Notes: generated from the sequence alone by a model not told the origin. Positions 17,715 through 27,348 are shown, numbered from the stretch's first letter. The stretch: DNA of 64,000 nucleotides from Proteus vulgaris (GCF_023100685.1 NZ_CP090064.1:4173501-4237500); one strand, 5' to 3'. A program made the numbers and translations.

Positions 17715-19073
17715 TTAAAATTTCAATGCATTGGCAATATCCTCTTCACTCTCTTCTTTCTCAATTTCAGTTTGTGCTTTGTTTGAGATGATAACGAAAG
17801 GAAGATAAATCAGTGTTGCTACACCCAAGTTAAACAGCGCTAATAACAGTGCTGCGATACTACCGTTAGTATTAAAGAATGCACCTAATCCCGTTGGCAT
17901 CGTCCATGGCGCTATATTTGTTACCGGTGGGATTATCCCTAAGTAATAAGCCGTCACAGTAATTGCAGCAAGAATAGGTTGAATAAGAATAAAAGGAATA
18001 AACATCACTGGATTCATAATCACAGGTAAACCAAAAATAATCGGCTCATTAATTTGGAATAAACCTGCTGGCAATGCCAGTTTAGCAACTTGGCGATGAT
18101 CCGCACGACGAGATGCGATAAAGATTGCAATAATAAGTCCCAGTGTTGCCCCTGTACCGCCTAAGAAGATAAAGGAGTCTAACATTGGTTTTGCCCAGAG
18201 ATGGAACGTCTTACCTGCGGCTAAAGCGGCTTCTACTGAACCGTATTCAGTATAAATAGAAACGTTTTCTAATGCCCATGGTGTCATGATACCACTATCA
18301 AGTGCTGCAAGTGCCAGTGAACCATGAATACCAAAGAACCACAGTAGAGAGGTAAAAATAACGTATGCCCAACCTACAACAGAACCCATTGATGCTAATG
18401 GTGTTGAGATAGAGTCTAAAATAATTTGATGGAAGTTTGTTTCATACGTCGCTAATCCCCACGAAATAATCCCCATAATTGATAAGATAATAAAACCGGG
18501 AATTAACGCAGAGAAAGAACGTGAAACAGAAGCAGGGACACTATCAGGTAATCGAATAACCCAATTACGACGCACAATAAAGGTAAACATTTCAGCCACA
18601 ACAAGACCAATAATGATACCTGAAATAATATTTGCCCCACCAAGCCAATTAGCGCCAACAGCATAAGCGCCAGCCGCATTGTAAGGTGTTACCGTCATAA
18701 AGGCAGCAATAGAGAGTAAGCCTGCCGCAATCGGATCAACTTTTCGCTCTTCTGCTAATGCCATTCCGATAAAGAATGGCGCCATCAACGACATTATGCC
18801 TAATGTACCGTTATAGACGTTCCCCCCAATAGCTTTAAAACCATTGAGTGTTTCTATTGTTGACGCATCAAGGCGGATACCTAGAGAATAAAAAAAGGAG
18901 CCATCACCAAAACTAAGAAAAACGTTATTGATAAGTACAAACATTGCCCCTGCAAGGGTTAACGGCATTAAACGAATAAAGCCATTTTTAATCGCATTAA
19001 CGTGAGGTTGCTTTCCAATTTTAACCGCAAAAGGAAGGAGTACCTTTTCAAGTGAACCAATGAACTTACTCAT
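17715..19073 (-). CDS. chbC: PTS N,N'-diacetylchitobiose-specific IIC component (permease)
   Basis: 452 residues, ~10 membrane helices, the EIIC of the lactose/cellobiose family. It translocates chitobiose while ChbB phosphorylates it. Recognisable segments are [20 protein letters not shown] near the N-terminus, [31 protein letters not shown] and [17 protein letters not shown], the conserved substrate-site loop with Glu and Asn. The C-terminal tail is charged ([17 protein letters not shown]). It lies between chbB and chbA as in E. coli. Confidence 0.94.
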   Translation of the reverse strand: MSKFIGSLEKVLLPFAVKIGKQPHVNAIKNGFIRLMPLTLAGAMFVLINNVFLSFGDGSFFYSLGIRLDASTIETLNGFKAIGGNVYNGTLGIMSLMAPFFIGMALAEERKVDPIAAGLLSIAAFMTVTPYNAAGAYAVGANWLGGANIISGIIIGLVVAEMFTFIVRRNWVIRLPDSVPASVSRSFSALIPGFIILSIMGIISWGLATYETNFHQIILDSISTPLASMGSVVGWAYVIFTSLLWFFGIHGSLALAALDSGIMTPWALENVSIYTEYGSVEAALAAGKTFHLWAKPMLDSFIFLGGTGATLGLIIAIFIASRRADHRQVAKLALPAGLFQINEPIIFGLPVIMNPVMFIPFILIQPILAAITVTAYYLGIIPPVTNIAPWTMPTGLGAFFNTNGSIAALLLALFNLGVATLIYLPFVIISNKAQTEIEKEESEEDIANALKF

Positions 19074-19165
19074 AGAAAAATACCCTTTAAATGCCGCTAA
19101 TTGCTCGGCTTGCTGAAAAATTCGCTCTTTGACTGGAATAAAAAATTAAATAATAAAAAATAAAA

Positions 19166-19492
19166 TTAATTTGTTGTTGCAGATGCTTTTTTAATAGAGG
19201 CGACAGCGGCTTTTAACACGCCTAAGCCATCTACTTTTCCATATAACAGAGAATCGATCACTTCGACCGGTTTATTCGGGAGTAATTTTTGAATATCAGG
19301 TAACATCCAGCTAATTTGTGGACCCAGCAAAATCAGATCCGCATCCTGCCCTTTTTGTGCAGCTAAAGTTTCAGGAAAAGCTTCAATGACCACAGGCACA
19401 TCATATTTCTCTGCTTGTGCTCGCATTTTGGTCACGAGAAGGGATGTTGACATGCCAGCAGAACAAAATAAGTAAATATATTTCTTTTGCAT
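19166..19492 (-). CDS. chbB: PTS N,N'-diacetylchitobiose-specific IIB component
   Basis: 108 residues starting at [20 protein letters not shown]. This start is preferred over one seven codons upstream because AAGAGGG lies just before it and would overlap the longer version. Cys10 is the phosphorylated residue in the CSAGMSTS P-loop of lactose/cellobiose IIB proteins. It takes phosphate from ChbA and gives it to the sugar during passage through ChbC. It is the first gene of the operon, so the promoter lies in the 450-base gap shared with the divergent siderophore genes. Confidence 0.93.
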   Translation of the reverse strand: MQKKYIYLFCSAGMSTSLLVTKMRAQAEKYDVPVVIEAFPETLAAQKGQDADLILLGPQISWMLPDIQKLLPNKPVEVIDSLLYGKVDGLGVLKAAVASIKKASATTN

Positions 19493-19944
19493 AAAACCCT
19501 CTTGAGTTGGCAACGATTTACCCTAGAGATAACAAGGCTTTCTCTTGTGCATTCATTACTGTGTCAGTACAGAAACCGAAGTAAGATTAAAATAAGGATT
19601 GTTTCTGCTTGAATGAAGTATACGCAATGATACTAGTTAACGATATTTCTTACAGGTTAAGAATTGTCTCTCCTTGACCTGCTCTTTTGACACTCTTCAC
19701 AAATTGAGCAAATAATCTTAAGAGTTCTTTCACGTCACAAAATTTGTTCTCTATTTTCCTTTAATGATCTCTCGCAAAATTTCGCCATTTTAGTCAAGTT
19801 AACCCTTTATTATTATGAGAATGTGAATTAGTATCATTACTCTTTATACTTTTGATGGTATTATCATCTTCTTTGTGGATCGACATTTAAGCCACTGCTG
19901 TAAAGATCCGTCTTATTTCGTGTTGCAACAATATGGGAAAGAGA
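19493..19944. promoter_or_regulatory. Divergent regulatory region between chbB and the siderophore ABC operon
   Basis: A 450-base AT-rich gap with no credible gene. It must hold the chb promoter (NagC, ChbR and CRP control expected from E. coli) and the iron-uptake promoter. I found a Fur-like sequence at 19817-19835 (listed separately) but could not identify convincing NagC or CRP sites by eye. Its size leaves room for both promoters to act independently. Confidence 0.6.
19817..19835 (+). promoter_or_regulatory. Candidate Fur box
   Basis: The 19-mer GAGAATGTGAATTAGTATC matches the classic Fur consensus GATAATGATAATCATTATC at 14 of 19 positions, counted by hand. It lies about 110 bases before the lipoprotein start, consistent with iron repression of the importer. 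Confidence 0.5.
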
Positions 19945-20904
19945 ATGTTTAAAAAGTCATTAAGCCCACTGTTTTTACTGCTTTCTTCACTTGTTATCGC
20001 TGGTTGTGATAACGCTCAAGACACATCAACAGCACAATCAGCAGAGAAACAAACTCTCACGATTGAACATTTTCAAGGGACAACTGAAATCCCAGCTCAC
20101 CCACAGAAAGTGGTTGTGATGAATATGGAAACCCTTGATATTATTGATGCATTAGGTGCTCCTATTGTTGGTCTGCCACAAACTAATGTTCATTTACCTA
20201 AATTCTTAGAAAAATACACCAATCCGAACGACTACATCAATGAAGGTGCGTTATTCGAGCCAAACTATGAAAAGCTCAGCACAACAGCGCCTGATTTAAT
20301 TTTAAGTGGTAGCCGAGCTCGCGATGCATATGCAAAATTAAGTGAAATTGCGCCTGCGATTTCAATGGATATCGACCCTAAACGTTTTGTCGAAAGCCTT
20401 GCTGAACGCACAACAACATTAGGTCAAATTTTTGGCAAAGAAGAGCAAGCCAAAAAATTACTGGCTGATTTCAATAGTAAAATTGATACTGTAAAAGCCA
20501 AAACACCGGATGCTGGTAAAGCGATGGTTGTGTTAGTCAGTGGTGGTAAAATATCAGCGTATGGCCCAGGCTCTCGCTTTGGCTTTATCTATGATGTATT
20601 AGGTTTTGAACCTGCTTATGTTTTTGATAGCCCAGGTTCACACGGCAACATCGTCAACTCTGAATTACTGTTAAAACTTAACCCAGACTGGATGTTTGTT
20701 ATCGACCGTGACGCTGCAATTGGTCGTGAAGATTCACAACCTGCACAACAAGTCCTTGATAATGCGCTGGTCAGAAAAGTAAATGCTTGGAATAAAGACC
20801 AAGTTATCTATCTTGATGCAAGCTCTATTTATATTTCTGGCGGGATCCAAACTTACTCTCGTTTAATGGATACTATCAATCAAGCGCTGGATCAAAAAAA
20901 ATAA
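19945..20904 (+). CDS. Siderophore-binding lipoprotein of an iron ABC importer (FatB/CeuE/VctP-like)
   Basis: 319 residues from the ATG at 19945, preceded by GGGAAAGAG; an in-frame ATG at 19933 has no such signal. The signal peptide ends in the lipobox VIAGC (Cys21), unusual for periplasmic binding proteins of Gram-negatives but normal for this subfamily. TroA/FepB-type fold motifs include KVVVMNMETLDIIDALGAP, NYEKLSTTAPDLILSGSRA, SGGKISAYGPGSRFGFIYDV and NPDWMFVIDRD. The family binds catecholate or related ferric siderophores and hands them to the FecCD-type permeases encoded downstream. The exact siderophore cannot be read from sequence. Confidence 0.86.
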   Translation: MFKKSLSPLFLLLSSLVIAGCDNAQDTSTAQSAEKQTLTIEHFQGTTEIPAHPQKVVVMNMETLDIIDALGAPIVGLPQTNVHLPKFLEKYTNPNDYINEGALFEPNYEKLSTTAPDLILSGSRARDAYAKLSEIAPAISMDIDPKRFVESLAERTTTLGQIFGKEEQAKKLLADFNSKIDTVKAKTPDAGKAMVVLVSGGKISAYGPGSRFGFIYDVLGFEPAYVFDSPGSHGNIVNSELLLKLNPDWMFVIDRDAAIGREDSQPAQQVLDNALVRKVNAWNKDQVIYLDASSIYISGGIQTYSRLMDTINQALDQKK

Positions 20905-20913
20905 AGTAACTGA

Positions 20914-21876
20914 ATGAAAACGTTCCATTTATCATTGGGGATAGGACTTGTTGCTATCCTCTCAATGATCAGTCTATTTGTCGGCGCAGGAGATATTACT
21001 CCTGCTTCGCTTTTTTCTGATCCCGATATGCGTGATATCTTCTTTATCAGTCGTGTTCCAAGAACCCTGTCATTATTACTCGCCGGTGGTGCCATTAGTG
21101 TTGCAGGCTTAATTATGCAACTGCTAACCCAGAATCGTTTTGTCGAACCCTCTCTTGCGGGAACCACTCAATCTGCAAGCCTTGGATTATTAGTCGTTAT
21201 GCTGCTCTTTCCTGCGGCTGGCATCTTTACCAAAATGTTGGTAGCGACCGTTTTCGCCCTGCTTGGTACTTTATTATTTATGTTGCTTCTGCAAAGGATC
21301 ACCTTAAAAACGACATTAATAGTGCCTTTAGTGGGGATTATGCTTAGCGCTGTTATCGGTGCGTTGACTATCTTTTTAGCAGTTTATTTCGATTTATTGC
21401 AATCTTTAGACGCATGGACAAGTGGCGATTTTTCAAGTGTATTACAAGGCCGCTATGAGCTTTTATGGCTTGTCGGTGTGCTTGCGCTAATGGCATGTTG
21501 GGTTGCTGATAGCTTTACTGTGGCTGGAATGGGACGTGAATTCTCCATTAATGTGGGACTTAATTACCGTAAAGTGATGATCATTGGATTATCCATTATT
21601 GCACTGATTAGTGGTGTTGTTGTGTCTGTTGTTGGGGCATTACCTTTCCTTGGCTTGATTGTCCCCAATCTAGTGAGCTTAGTGATGGGTGATAATATTC
21701 GTAAAACCATTCCGTGGGTTTGCTTGAGTGGTGGTGCGATTGTTTTATTGTGTGATGTAATTGGCCGACTTATTCGCTACCCATTTGAAATTCCTGCCAG
21801 TGTTATTTTAGGCGCTGTGGGTGCCGTTATTTTCCTTTTTTTACTACTAAAGCAGCAACGTTATGCAAAAAGTTAA
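20914..21876 (+). CDS. Siderophore ABC transporter permease 1 (FecCD family)
   Basis: 320 residues, multiple membrane helices, FecCD/BtuC type. Typical segments are RVPRTLSLLLAGGAISVAGL, QLLTQNRFVEPSLAGTTQSA (the conserved N-x-F-x-P-x-x-x-G region), GALPFLGLIVPNLVSLVMGD and GRLIRYPFEIPASVILG. It forms a heterodimer with the next gene product. It starts 10 bases after the binding protein gene and overlaps the second permease by 14 bases, so the four genes are one operon. Confidence 0.9.
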   Translation: MKTFHLSLGIGLVAILSMISLFVGAGDITPASLFSDPDMRDIFFISRVPRTLSLLLAGGAISVAGLIMQLLTQNRFVEPSLAGTTQSASLGLLVVMLLFPAAGIFTKMLVATVFALLGTLLFMLLLQRITLKTTLIVPLVGIMLSAVIGALTIFLAVYFDLLQSLDAWTSGDFSSVLQGRYELLWLVGVLALMACWVADSFTVAGMGREFSINVGLNYRKVMIIGLSIIALISGVVVSVVGALPFLGLIVPNLVSLVMGDNIRKTIPWVCLSGGAIVLLCDVIGRLIRYPFEIPASVILGAVGAVIFLFLLLKQQRYAKS

Positions 21877-22870
21877 TTCAGCCATAATTAGCAAATGTAC
21901 TGGCGCTGCCGAACATAAGAAAATGCGCCTTTCGCCCATGTCTCGTATCTGGTTATTATTAGGGGCATCGTTATTATCTATTGTGTTATTTATGACGATA
22001 AACCTAAACGGCAATATCTCTTATATTCTGACTCACCGTGCCTACATTATTCTCACCATGATTGTGGTGGCGTTTGCAGCTGGTGTGTCGACGATTCTGT
22101 TTCAAACCATTGCTAACAACCGTATTTTGACTCCTTCATTAATGGGTTTAGAAGCTCTGTTTGTGTTACTACAAACCGTGTTTGTCTTTTTTGAAGGCGA
22201 TATGCCCGCGTCATGGATGTTGAACTTATCAAAATTCTTTTTAGAATCAACATTATTGGTGCTATTTTCGGTTGTACTTTATCGTTGGTTGTTTAGCTCA
22301 GTACGTTTTAACATCAATTTAGTCCTGATGATTGGGATTATCTTAGGTACGTTATTTCGTAGTTCAGCCACACTATTACAACGTTTGATGGACCCTAATG
22401 AATTCTCCATTTTACAAGGTCGCATGTTTGCCACCTTCACCCGTGCAACCCCTGATCTTATCTTTTGCGCTTTAGCCATTATCGTTGTCGTCGGTATTTT
22501 ACTTTGGCGGATGCGCTATAGTTTTGATGTAATGGCATTAGGCCAAGCGAATGCGATTAACCTTGGTATTAATTACCGCAAGCAAACCACTTATATTTTA
22601 TTACTGATTTCTGTCTTAGTGGCTGTTTCGACCGCTTTAGTCGGTCCATTAACCTTCTTAGGTTTAATTGTCGCTAACCTTGCTTACCATATCAGTGGCA
22701 GTAGCCAACACCGTTTCTTAATGCCTGTTGCCTTTTTACTGGGTACTATCGCCTTAATTGGTGGGCAATTAGTTTTAGAATATGGTTTAAAAATGACAGG
22801 AACACTTTCTGTTGTGATTGAGTTTGTCGGCGGGATGTTCTTTATCTACTTGGTGTTAAGAAGACTTTAA
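21863..22870 (+). CDS. Siderophore ABC transporter permease 2 (FecCD family)
   Basis: 335 residues, FecCD type, partner of the preceding permease. Markers are ISYILTHRAYIILTMIVVAF, TIANNRILTPSLMGLEALFV, GQANAINLGINYRKQT and VGPLTFLGLIVANLAYHISG. The N-terminal ~20 residues before KKMRLSPMSRIWLLL look non-conserved. A later start near 21925 is possible, but the overlap start fits translational coupling. It is followed after one base by the ATPase gene. Confidence 0.88.
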   Translation: MQKVNSAIISKCTGAAEHKKMRLSPMSRIWLLLGASLLSIVLFMTINLNGNISYILTHRAYIILTMIVVAFAAGVSTILFQTIANNRILTPSLMGLEALFVLLQTVFVFFEGDMPASWMLNLSKFFLESTLLVLFSVVLYRWLFSSVRFNINLVLMIGIILGTLFRSSATLLQRLMDPNEFSILQGRMFATFTRATPDLIFCALAIIVVVGILLWRMRYSFDVMALGQANAINLGINYRKQTTYILLLISVLVAVSTALVGPLTFLGLIVANLAYHISGSSQHRFLMPVAFLLGTIALIGGQLVLEYGLKMTGTLSVVIEFVGGMFFIYLVLRRL

Positions 22871-22871
22871 T

Positions 22872-23627
22872 ATGATTGAAATCAACAAAATATCAAAGCA
22901 TTATCAAGATATAACCGTTCTCGATAATATTACAACAACAATTCAACGTGGCGGTATTACTTCGATCATTGGTCCTAATGGTGCAGGTAAATCCACACTA
23001 CTTTCTGTTATTGGACGTTTATTAATTCCTGAAAGTGGCATGGTCAGTGTTAACGGCATGGATGTTGCTGCAACAGATAGCGATGTGCTGGCAAAAAACC
23101 TCTCAATACTGCGCCAAGAAAATCAGTTCGTCAGTCGTTTAACCGTAGAAGAATTAGTTGGCTTTGGGCGTTATCCTTACAGCAAAGGCCGTTTAACGCT
23201 CAATGATAAAAAAGTCATTGATGAGTCATTAGCTTTTTTAAATCTAACTGAATTTCGTCATCGCTATCTAGATGAGTTATCGGGTGGGCAACGTCAACGT
23301 ACCTATGTTGCGATGGTGCTATGCCAAGATACAGAATATGTCATGCTTGATGAGCCACTGAATAATCTTGATATGAAACATGCGGTAATAATGATGAAAC
23401 TTCTGCGAAAAGCCGCAAATGAATTAGGAAAAACCATTATTATCGTTATTCATGATATCAATTTTGCCTCTGTTTACTCTGACTATATTTTAGCCATGCG
23501 TAATGGACAACTGTATTATCACGGCTCACCCAAAGAGATCATGAAAGCAGACATTATCGAAGATATTTTCGACACCCCCGTTGACGTTAAAGAGATCGAC
23601 AATAAGCTAATTGCTATGTATTACTAA
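22872..23627 (+). CDS. Siderophore ABC transporter ATP-binding protein
   Basis: 251 residues of the FepC/FecE group. Walker A is GPNGAGKST, the Q-loop is in LSILRQENQFVSRLTVEELV, the signature is LSGGQRQRT, Walker B is YVMLDEPLNNLD and the H-loop is VIHDINFASVYS. It powers import through the two permeases. It is the last gene of the operon, followed by a hairpin terminator. Confidence 0.92.
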   Translation: MIEINKISKHYQDITVLDNITTTIQRGGITSIIGPNGAGKSTLLSVIGRLLIPESGMVSVNGMDVAATDSDVLAKNLSILRQENQFVSRLTVEELVGFGRYPYSKGRLTLNDKKVIDESLAFLNLTEFRHRYLDELSGGQRQRTYVAMVLCQDTEYVMLDEPLNNLDMKHAVIMMKLLRKAANELGKTIIIVIHDINFASVYSDYILAMRNGQLYYHGSPKEIMKADIIEDIFDTPVDVKEIDNKLIAMYY

Positions 23628-23653
23628 TTCTATTTAGCCCAATTATCGTCAAT

Positions 23654-23693
23654 AAAAAGCATATTGTTCTTCTCATTAACAACATGCTTTTTT
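23654..23693. terminator. Bidirectional hairpin terminator between the iron importer and the TetR gene
   Basis: AAAAAGCAT (23654-23662) pairs with ATGCTTTTT (23684-23692), with weaker inner pairing. The A-run before and T-run after let it work in both directions. It is just past the importer and overlaps the stop codon of the convergent TetR gene. Confidence 0.78.
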
Positions 23694-24246
23694 ATTGCCT
23701 CTTCCCTTGCTGAAGTAACTCAGAATCAATATCTTCAAAAATGGATTGCCACTCATCGTCATCAATATCCATTAGCCCAAAATAACGCAGTAAAAAAGTA
23801 CCTTCTGTCGCCAAAAAAGCCAGTCTTGCACGTTTTCCAGCCTCCGTTGTTGTATCTAACCCTGTCAATCGCTGTTGATACCACTCTTTTGTACTTTGTA
23901 AATATTCTGGCGTCTGTAGCAATGCCGCCATCAAACTCGCGCCTTTGGCAAAAGAGACTTTATCGTGATGATGTGTTGCACGGATATGTGCAGTAACACG
24001 ATTATCAGGAGAATTATCCTTTTCAACTATCTTGTTAAATTGGGTTTCATAACTCTCTTCCCAGAAATCAAACATCGCATCAATCATCGCTTCTTTACTA
24101 CTAAAACAGTATTGAACGCCCCCTTTTGAGATCCCCATTTTTTTTGCAACAGTATCAATCGTTAACGCTGCGGCACCTTGTTCCATCACGATATCGAAGA
24201 TCGCTTCTAATAATTTTTCTCTATCAATAGTTCTTTGACGTCCCAT
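23692..24246 (-). CDS. TetR-family repressor, SmvR-like
   Basis: 184 residues from the ATG at 24246 (MGRQRTIDREKLLEAIF), which has GAGG about 8 bases upstream; an in-frame TTG six codons earlier would overlap that signal. The N-terminal helix-turn-helix reads ALTIDTVAKKMGISKGGVQYCFSSKEAMI, followed by an all-helical ligand-binding domain. It is divergent from an SmvA-like efflux gene. SmvR repressors with this arrangement are known in Klebsiella, Proteus and relatives, where their loss raises tolerance to chlorhexidine and other cationic biocides. The assignment rests on family and neighbour, so I leave the symbol blank. Confidence 0.82.
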   Translation of the reverse strand: MGRQRTIDREKLLEAIFDIVMEQGAAALTIDTVAKKMGISKGGVQYCFSSKEAMIDAMFDFWEESYETQFNKIVEKDNSPDNRVTAHIRATHHHDKVSFAKGASLMAALLQTPEYLQSTKEWYQQRLTGLDTTTEAGKRARLAFLATEGTFLLRYFGLMDIDDDEWQSIFEDIDSELLQQGKRQ

Positions 24247-24263
24247 AAAAAAACCTCTTTTCA

Positions 24264-24275
24264 ATACGGTCGTAT
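24264..24275. promoter_or_regulatory. Candidate TetR operator
   Basis: A perfect palindrome ATACG-GT-CGTAT lies 18 bases upstream of the repressor start and 57 bases before the efflux gene. It is centred in the divergent promoter region, as expected for an autoregulated TetR repressor. Confidence 0.6.
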
Positions 24276-24332
24276 GGATTTATATTATAGCCGCTAGTAA
24301 AAATAATACACATAAAAATAACTGAGATTTCT

Positions 24333-25823
24333 ATGATAAAAGATTATAAACGTTGGATAGTATTACTTTTGGTATCTAGTATGCTGTTTCTCATCGTTGT
24401 TGATGTAACTGTGCTTTATACCGCATTGCCACGTTTAACTCATGATTTAAACGCCAGTGCATCAGAAAAATTATGGATAATGAATGCTTACCCGTTAATT
24501 GTTGCTGGATTACTCCCTGCAGCGGGTATGCTCACAGACCGGATCGGCCATAAAACACTCTTTATTTGTGGGTTACCGCTATTCGCTCTCGCTTCTTTGT
24601 GTGCAGCTTTTTCTCCCACCGCAACGACCTTAATTGCATCTCGTGGTTTTTTAGCGGTAGGTGCAGCAATGAGTATGCCAGCTACCCTGTCGATAGTACG
24701 ACAAGTCTTTAGCGACTCACAAGAGCGCGCTATTGCGATTGGTATTTGGTCTGCGGTTGCCTCTGGCGGTGCGGCTTTGGGGCCTTTAATTGGTGGGATG
24801 TTGCTTGAACATTTTTGGTGGGGTTCTGTCTTCTTAATTAACGTCCCTATTGTTCTTTTGGTATTACCATTCTCTATTTGGCTTATTCCTAAGTTTGCTG
24901 GACATGGTAACCATAAAATTGATTATTTAAGCTCAGCACTGATCCTAGTAGGTTTAATCAGCGCTATTTATGCTTTAAAAGAACTAGGAAAACCTTATAC
25001 ACAGTGGAATGAAGTCACTATTACAGGTGTAATTGCGGTAATTTTTCTTACGCTATTTTCCTTGCGCCAGCGTAAACAAACTCACCCGATGATTGATTTT
25101 GGGTTATTTAAAAACCGCTTTTTTAGTATCGGGATTTTGATGGCTGTGCTTTCTATGGTGATCATTGTGGGTATTGAATTGCTACTTAGTCAGCGTTTAC
25201 AGCTTGTTGCGGGTTTTACCCCTTTAAATGCAGCATTAGTGATCTTACCTATTCCAATTGGCTCTGTGTTGGCATCCCCTTTAGCGGGCTATTTTTTAAC
25301 ACGGCTAGGGGAAATTCGCCTGATCATCAGCGGATTTCTACTCACTCTAGTGGGAAATCTGTGGTTAATTGCCGTTTACCAAACAACATCGCCAATGGTG
25401 TTAATCGGTAGTCTATTCTTAATCGGTTTTGGTTTAGGTGTTATTTTTACCACCGCATCGACATCCATTATGTTAAGTGTTGCTGATAAACAAGCGGGAA
25501 TGGCAGCCTCCATTGAAGACGTTGCTTATGAGCTTGGGAGCGTGATTGGGGTGACATTTATGGGCAGTTTGATGAGTACCGTGTACACCTTAAAGCTAAT
25601 ACTACCTGATTCATTAGCTATCAACGATGCTGTCTATGACAGTTTAGACGAAGCCCTGATTGTGGCAGAAAAGTTGCCAAATGACGTAGCTTCTCTTGTG
25701 ATATCTCAGGCAAATTTAGCCTTTGAAAATGCCTTTTTCGTGGTATTAGTTGCTACCGCAATTATTACAGCATTAAGTCTTTTTATATTGCCATTTATAT
25801 TGCGCAATAAGCGTTTATATTAA
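24333..25823 (+). CDS. smvA: MFS multidrug efflux transporter, DHA2 family, SmvA-like
   Basis: 496 residues, consistent with a 14-helix DHA2 exporter. Motifs include LFLIVVDVTVLYTALPRLTH in helix 1 (acidic Asp of motif D1), LTDRIGHKTL (motif A, loop 2-3), and GIWSAVASGGAALGPLIGG (motif C, antiporter signature). SmvA exports methyl viologen, acriflavine, chlorhexidine and other quaternary compounds using the proton gradient. The divergent TetR gene and the palindrome between them indicate repression by that regulator. Another DHA2 exporter of the same branch is the main alternative. Confidence 0.8.
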   Translation: MIKDYKRWIVLLLVSSMLFLIVVDVTVLYTALPRLTHDLNASASEKLWIMNAYPLIVAGLLPAAGMLTDRIGHKTLFICGLPLFALASLCAAFSPTATTLIASRGFLAVGAAMSMPATLSIVRQVFSDSQERAIAIGIWSAVASGGAALGPLIGGMLLEHFWWGSVFLINVPIVLLVLPFSIWLIPKFAGHGNHKIDYLSSALILVGLISAIYALKELGKPYTQWNEVTITGVIAVIFLTLFSLRQRKQTHPMIDFGLFKNRFFSIGILMAVLSMVIIVGIELLLSQRLQLVAGFTPLNAALVILPIPIGSVLASPLAGYFLTRLGEIRLIISGFLLTLVGNLWLIAVYQTTSPMVLIGSLFLIGFGLGVIFTTASTSIMLSVADKQAGMAASIEDVAYELGSVIGVTFMGSLMSTVYTLKLILPDSLAINDAVYDSLDEALIVAEKLPNDVASLVISQANLAFENAFFVVLVATAIITALSLFILPFILRNKRLY

Positions 25824-25828
25824 TTTTA

Positions 25829-25879
25829 AGCGATACCTTTTCAGGCTGATATATTTTATCGCACTGAAAAGGTATCGCT
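25829..25879. terminator. Long convergent hairpin between smvA and the TolC-like gene
   Basis: The 16-bp perfect arms AGCGATACCTTTTCAG (25829-25844) and CTGAAAAGGTATCGCT (25864-25879) flank a 19-base loop. It lies between convergent stop codons. There is no strong T-run on either side, so it may block read-through or protect mRNA ends as much as terminate. Confidence 0.7.
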
Positions 25880-25884
25880 ATGAT

Positions 25885-27348
25885 CTAATTTGAAATATTT
25901 AAAACGCGACTAATTTCTCCAGATGCTAATAAGCAATCTAAACTTTGTAAATTTGTCTCAATAACATTATTAATATATTCAATGTTAGATTGATGAATAT
26001 CTCCCTCAGCGTTCAATACATCAATCAATGGTCTTGTTCCTAAACTTTTGTATTGTAATAAATAAAGATCCCTCGTTTTTTCTGCTGTTTGTATTTTTTC
26101 TTTTTGTGAATTCATCATAGATAAATTACCCGTTACTTGAGATAACGCGACATTTAATTGCTGCTTTGTATTAATCGCTATTGTTTCATATTGATATTGG
26201 CTAGCGAGTAATTCATTAGCGGCTTGGGACATTTTTGAATATTTACTGCCCCCTTCAAATAAAGGGATATCCACGTTAAGCTTAATCTCTCTTCTATCAG
26301 GATCATAATCAACATTATCATTTTTATTGATATTTGTTCGATAGTTACCTTCCAAATAAATTGTTGGGAAATTATCTAATCGCGCATATTCCATATTTTT
26401 CTTTGCAAGTTCATGATCATATTTAGCAAGTAACATATCGGTTGATTCTGCTCCATGATCTGCATATTGATAGCAAATATTAGAAAGATGAGCATCAGTA
26501 ATTAAAGGGATTTGAGAATAGCTCACCGCATTATTTGTGTAATTTTGTAATAATGCATTCCAGCGCGCTTGCTGTGTTTTATAGCTATAAAGCAATGCTT
26601 GTGCTGAAACAAGTTTATTTTTACTTTGTACATAGTCAGCTTGTGTAGAGGCTCCTAATGAAGAACGGCTCATCGCTAATTGCTCTATCTCACTAAAACC
26701 TTCCACTTGTAATTGTGCAATATTAACTAAATTATTATAAAGAGAAGTATAGAAGTAAGCTTGTGAGACTTGATAAATCAGATCTTGCTGGCTTTTTAAA
26801 GAAACTATTTTTTCTCGTGCAAAAGAAATTTCTGCAGAATCCACCTTTGTAGATGTTTTCCCAAAGTCATACACCATTTGTCTAATGGTAAAACGAACAT
26901 CCGAACCTTTATTATTATTTCCATACCGATCTTTATTTTCATAGAGCTTGTTATCCATTCCTACACTGACTTGTGGAAAATAATCTGCCCGCGATCCATC
27001 AACCATATCTTGAGCCGCTCTTGCTAAATATTCACTATTTCGTAATGATGGATGCCAATTTAACGCTAATTCCACCACAGAAGACAGCGACTGTTTCTCA
27101 ATACCTGTTTCCGCTTTTTGCATTGGTTGTAATACATTAGATTGAGCATCAGCAACGCTCATTGATTTTGTAACACCCTGAGATAAAAAACGTTTAGAAG
27201 GCTCTACCTCCTTATGGATATCCACAATATCTAGAGTAAAAGAGTTAACTGGTTCAGTTTGTAATGTTGCATTCGCTTGTTGTATACCACTGCCACCTAA
27301 TGACAAAACTGACCCTATTAGTAAAACAGTATGTTTGATTTTTTTCAT
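25885..27348 (-). CDS. TolC-family outer-membrane protein of the adhesin type I secretion system (LapE-like)
   Basis: 487 residues with a signal peptide (MKKIKHTVLLIGSVLSLGGSGIQQANA). After a non-conserved ~75-residue segment, outer-membrane efflux repeats follow: SSVVELALNWHPSLRNSEYLARAAQ, then YFPQVSVGMDNKLYE, VRFTIRQMVYDFGKTSTKVDSAE and a second half with IKLNVDIPLFEGGSKYSKMSQAANELLAS. It would form the trimeric exit channel. It is the last gene of the run and lies 12 bases after the adaptor gene. Specific pairing with the exporter here is inferred from position. Confidence 0.88.
   Translation of the reverse strand: MKKIKHTVLLIGSVLSLGGSGIQQANATLQTEPVNSFTLDIVDIHKEVEPSKRFLSQGVTKSMSVADAQSNVLQPMQKAETGIEKQSLSSVVELALNWHPSLRNSEYLARAAQDMVDGSRADYFPQVSVGMDNKLYENKDRYGNNNKGSDVRFTIRQMVYDFGKTSTKVDSAEISFAREKIVSLKSQQDLIYQVSQAYFYTSLYNNLVNIAQLQVEGFSEIEQLAMSRSSLGASTQADYVQSKNKLVSAQALLYSYKTQQARWNALLQNYTNNAVSYSQIPLITDAHLSNICYQYADHGAESTDMLLAKYDHELAKKNMEYARLDNFPTIYLEGNYRTNINKNDNVDYDPDRREIKLNVDIPLFEGGSKYSKMSQAANELLASQYQYETIAINTKQQLNVALSQVTGNLSMMNSQKEKIQTAEKTRDLYLLQYKSLGTRPLIDVLNAEGDIHQSNIEYINNVIETNLQSLDCLLASGEISRVLNISN

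Noticed and set aside
19801..19930. CRP site upstream of chb or the siderophore genes
   Set aside because: TGTGA near 19822 lacks a correctly spaced TCACA partner; the same bases fit a Fur box better.
23664..23996. Plus-strand open frame opposite the TetR gene
   Set aside because: It begins in the terminator and runs antisense to a clear regulator gene.
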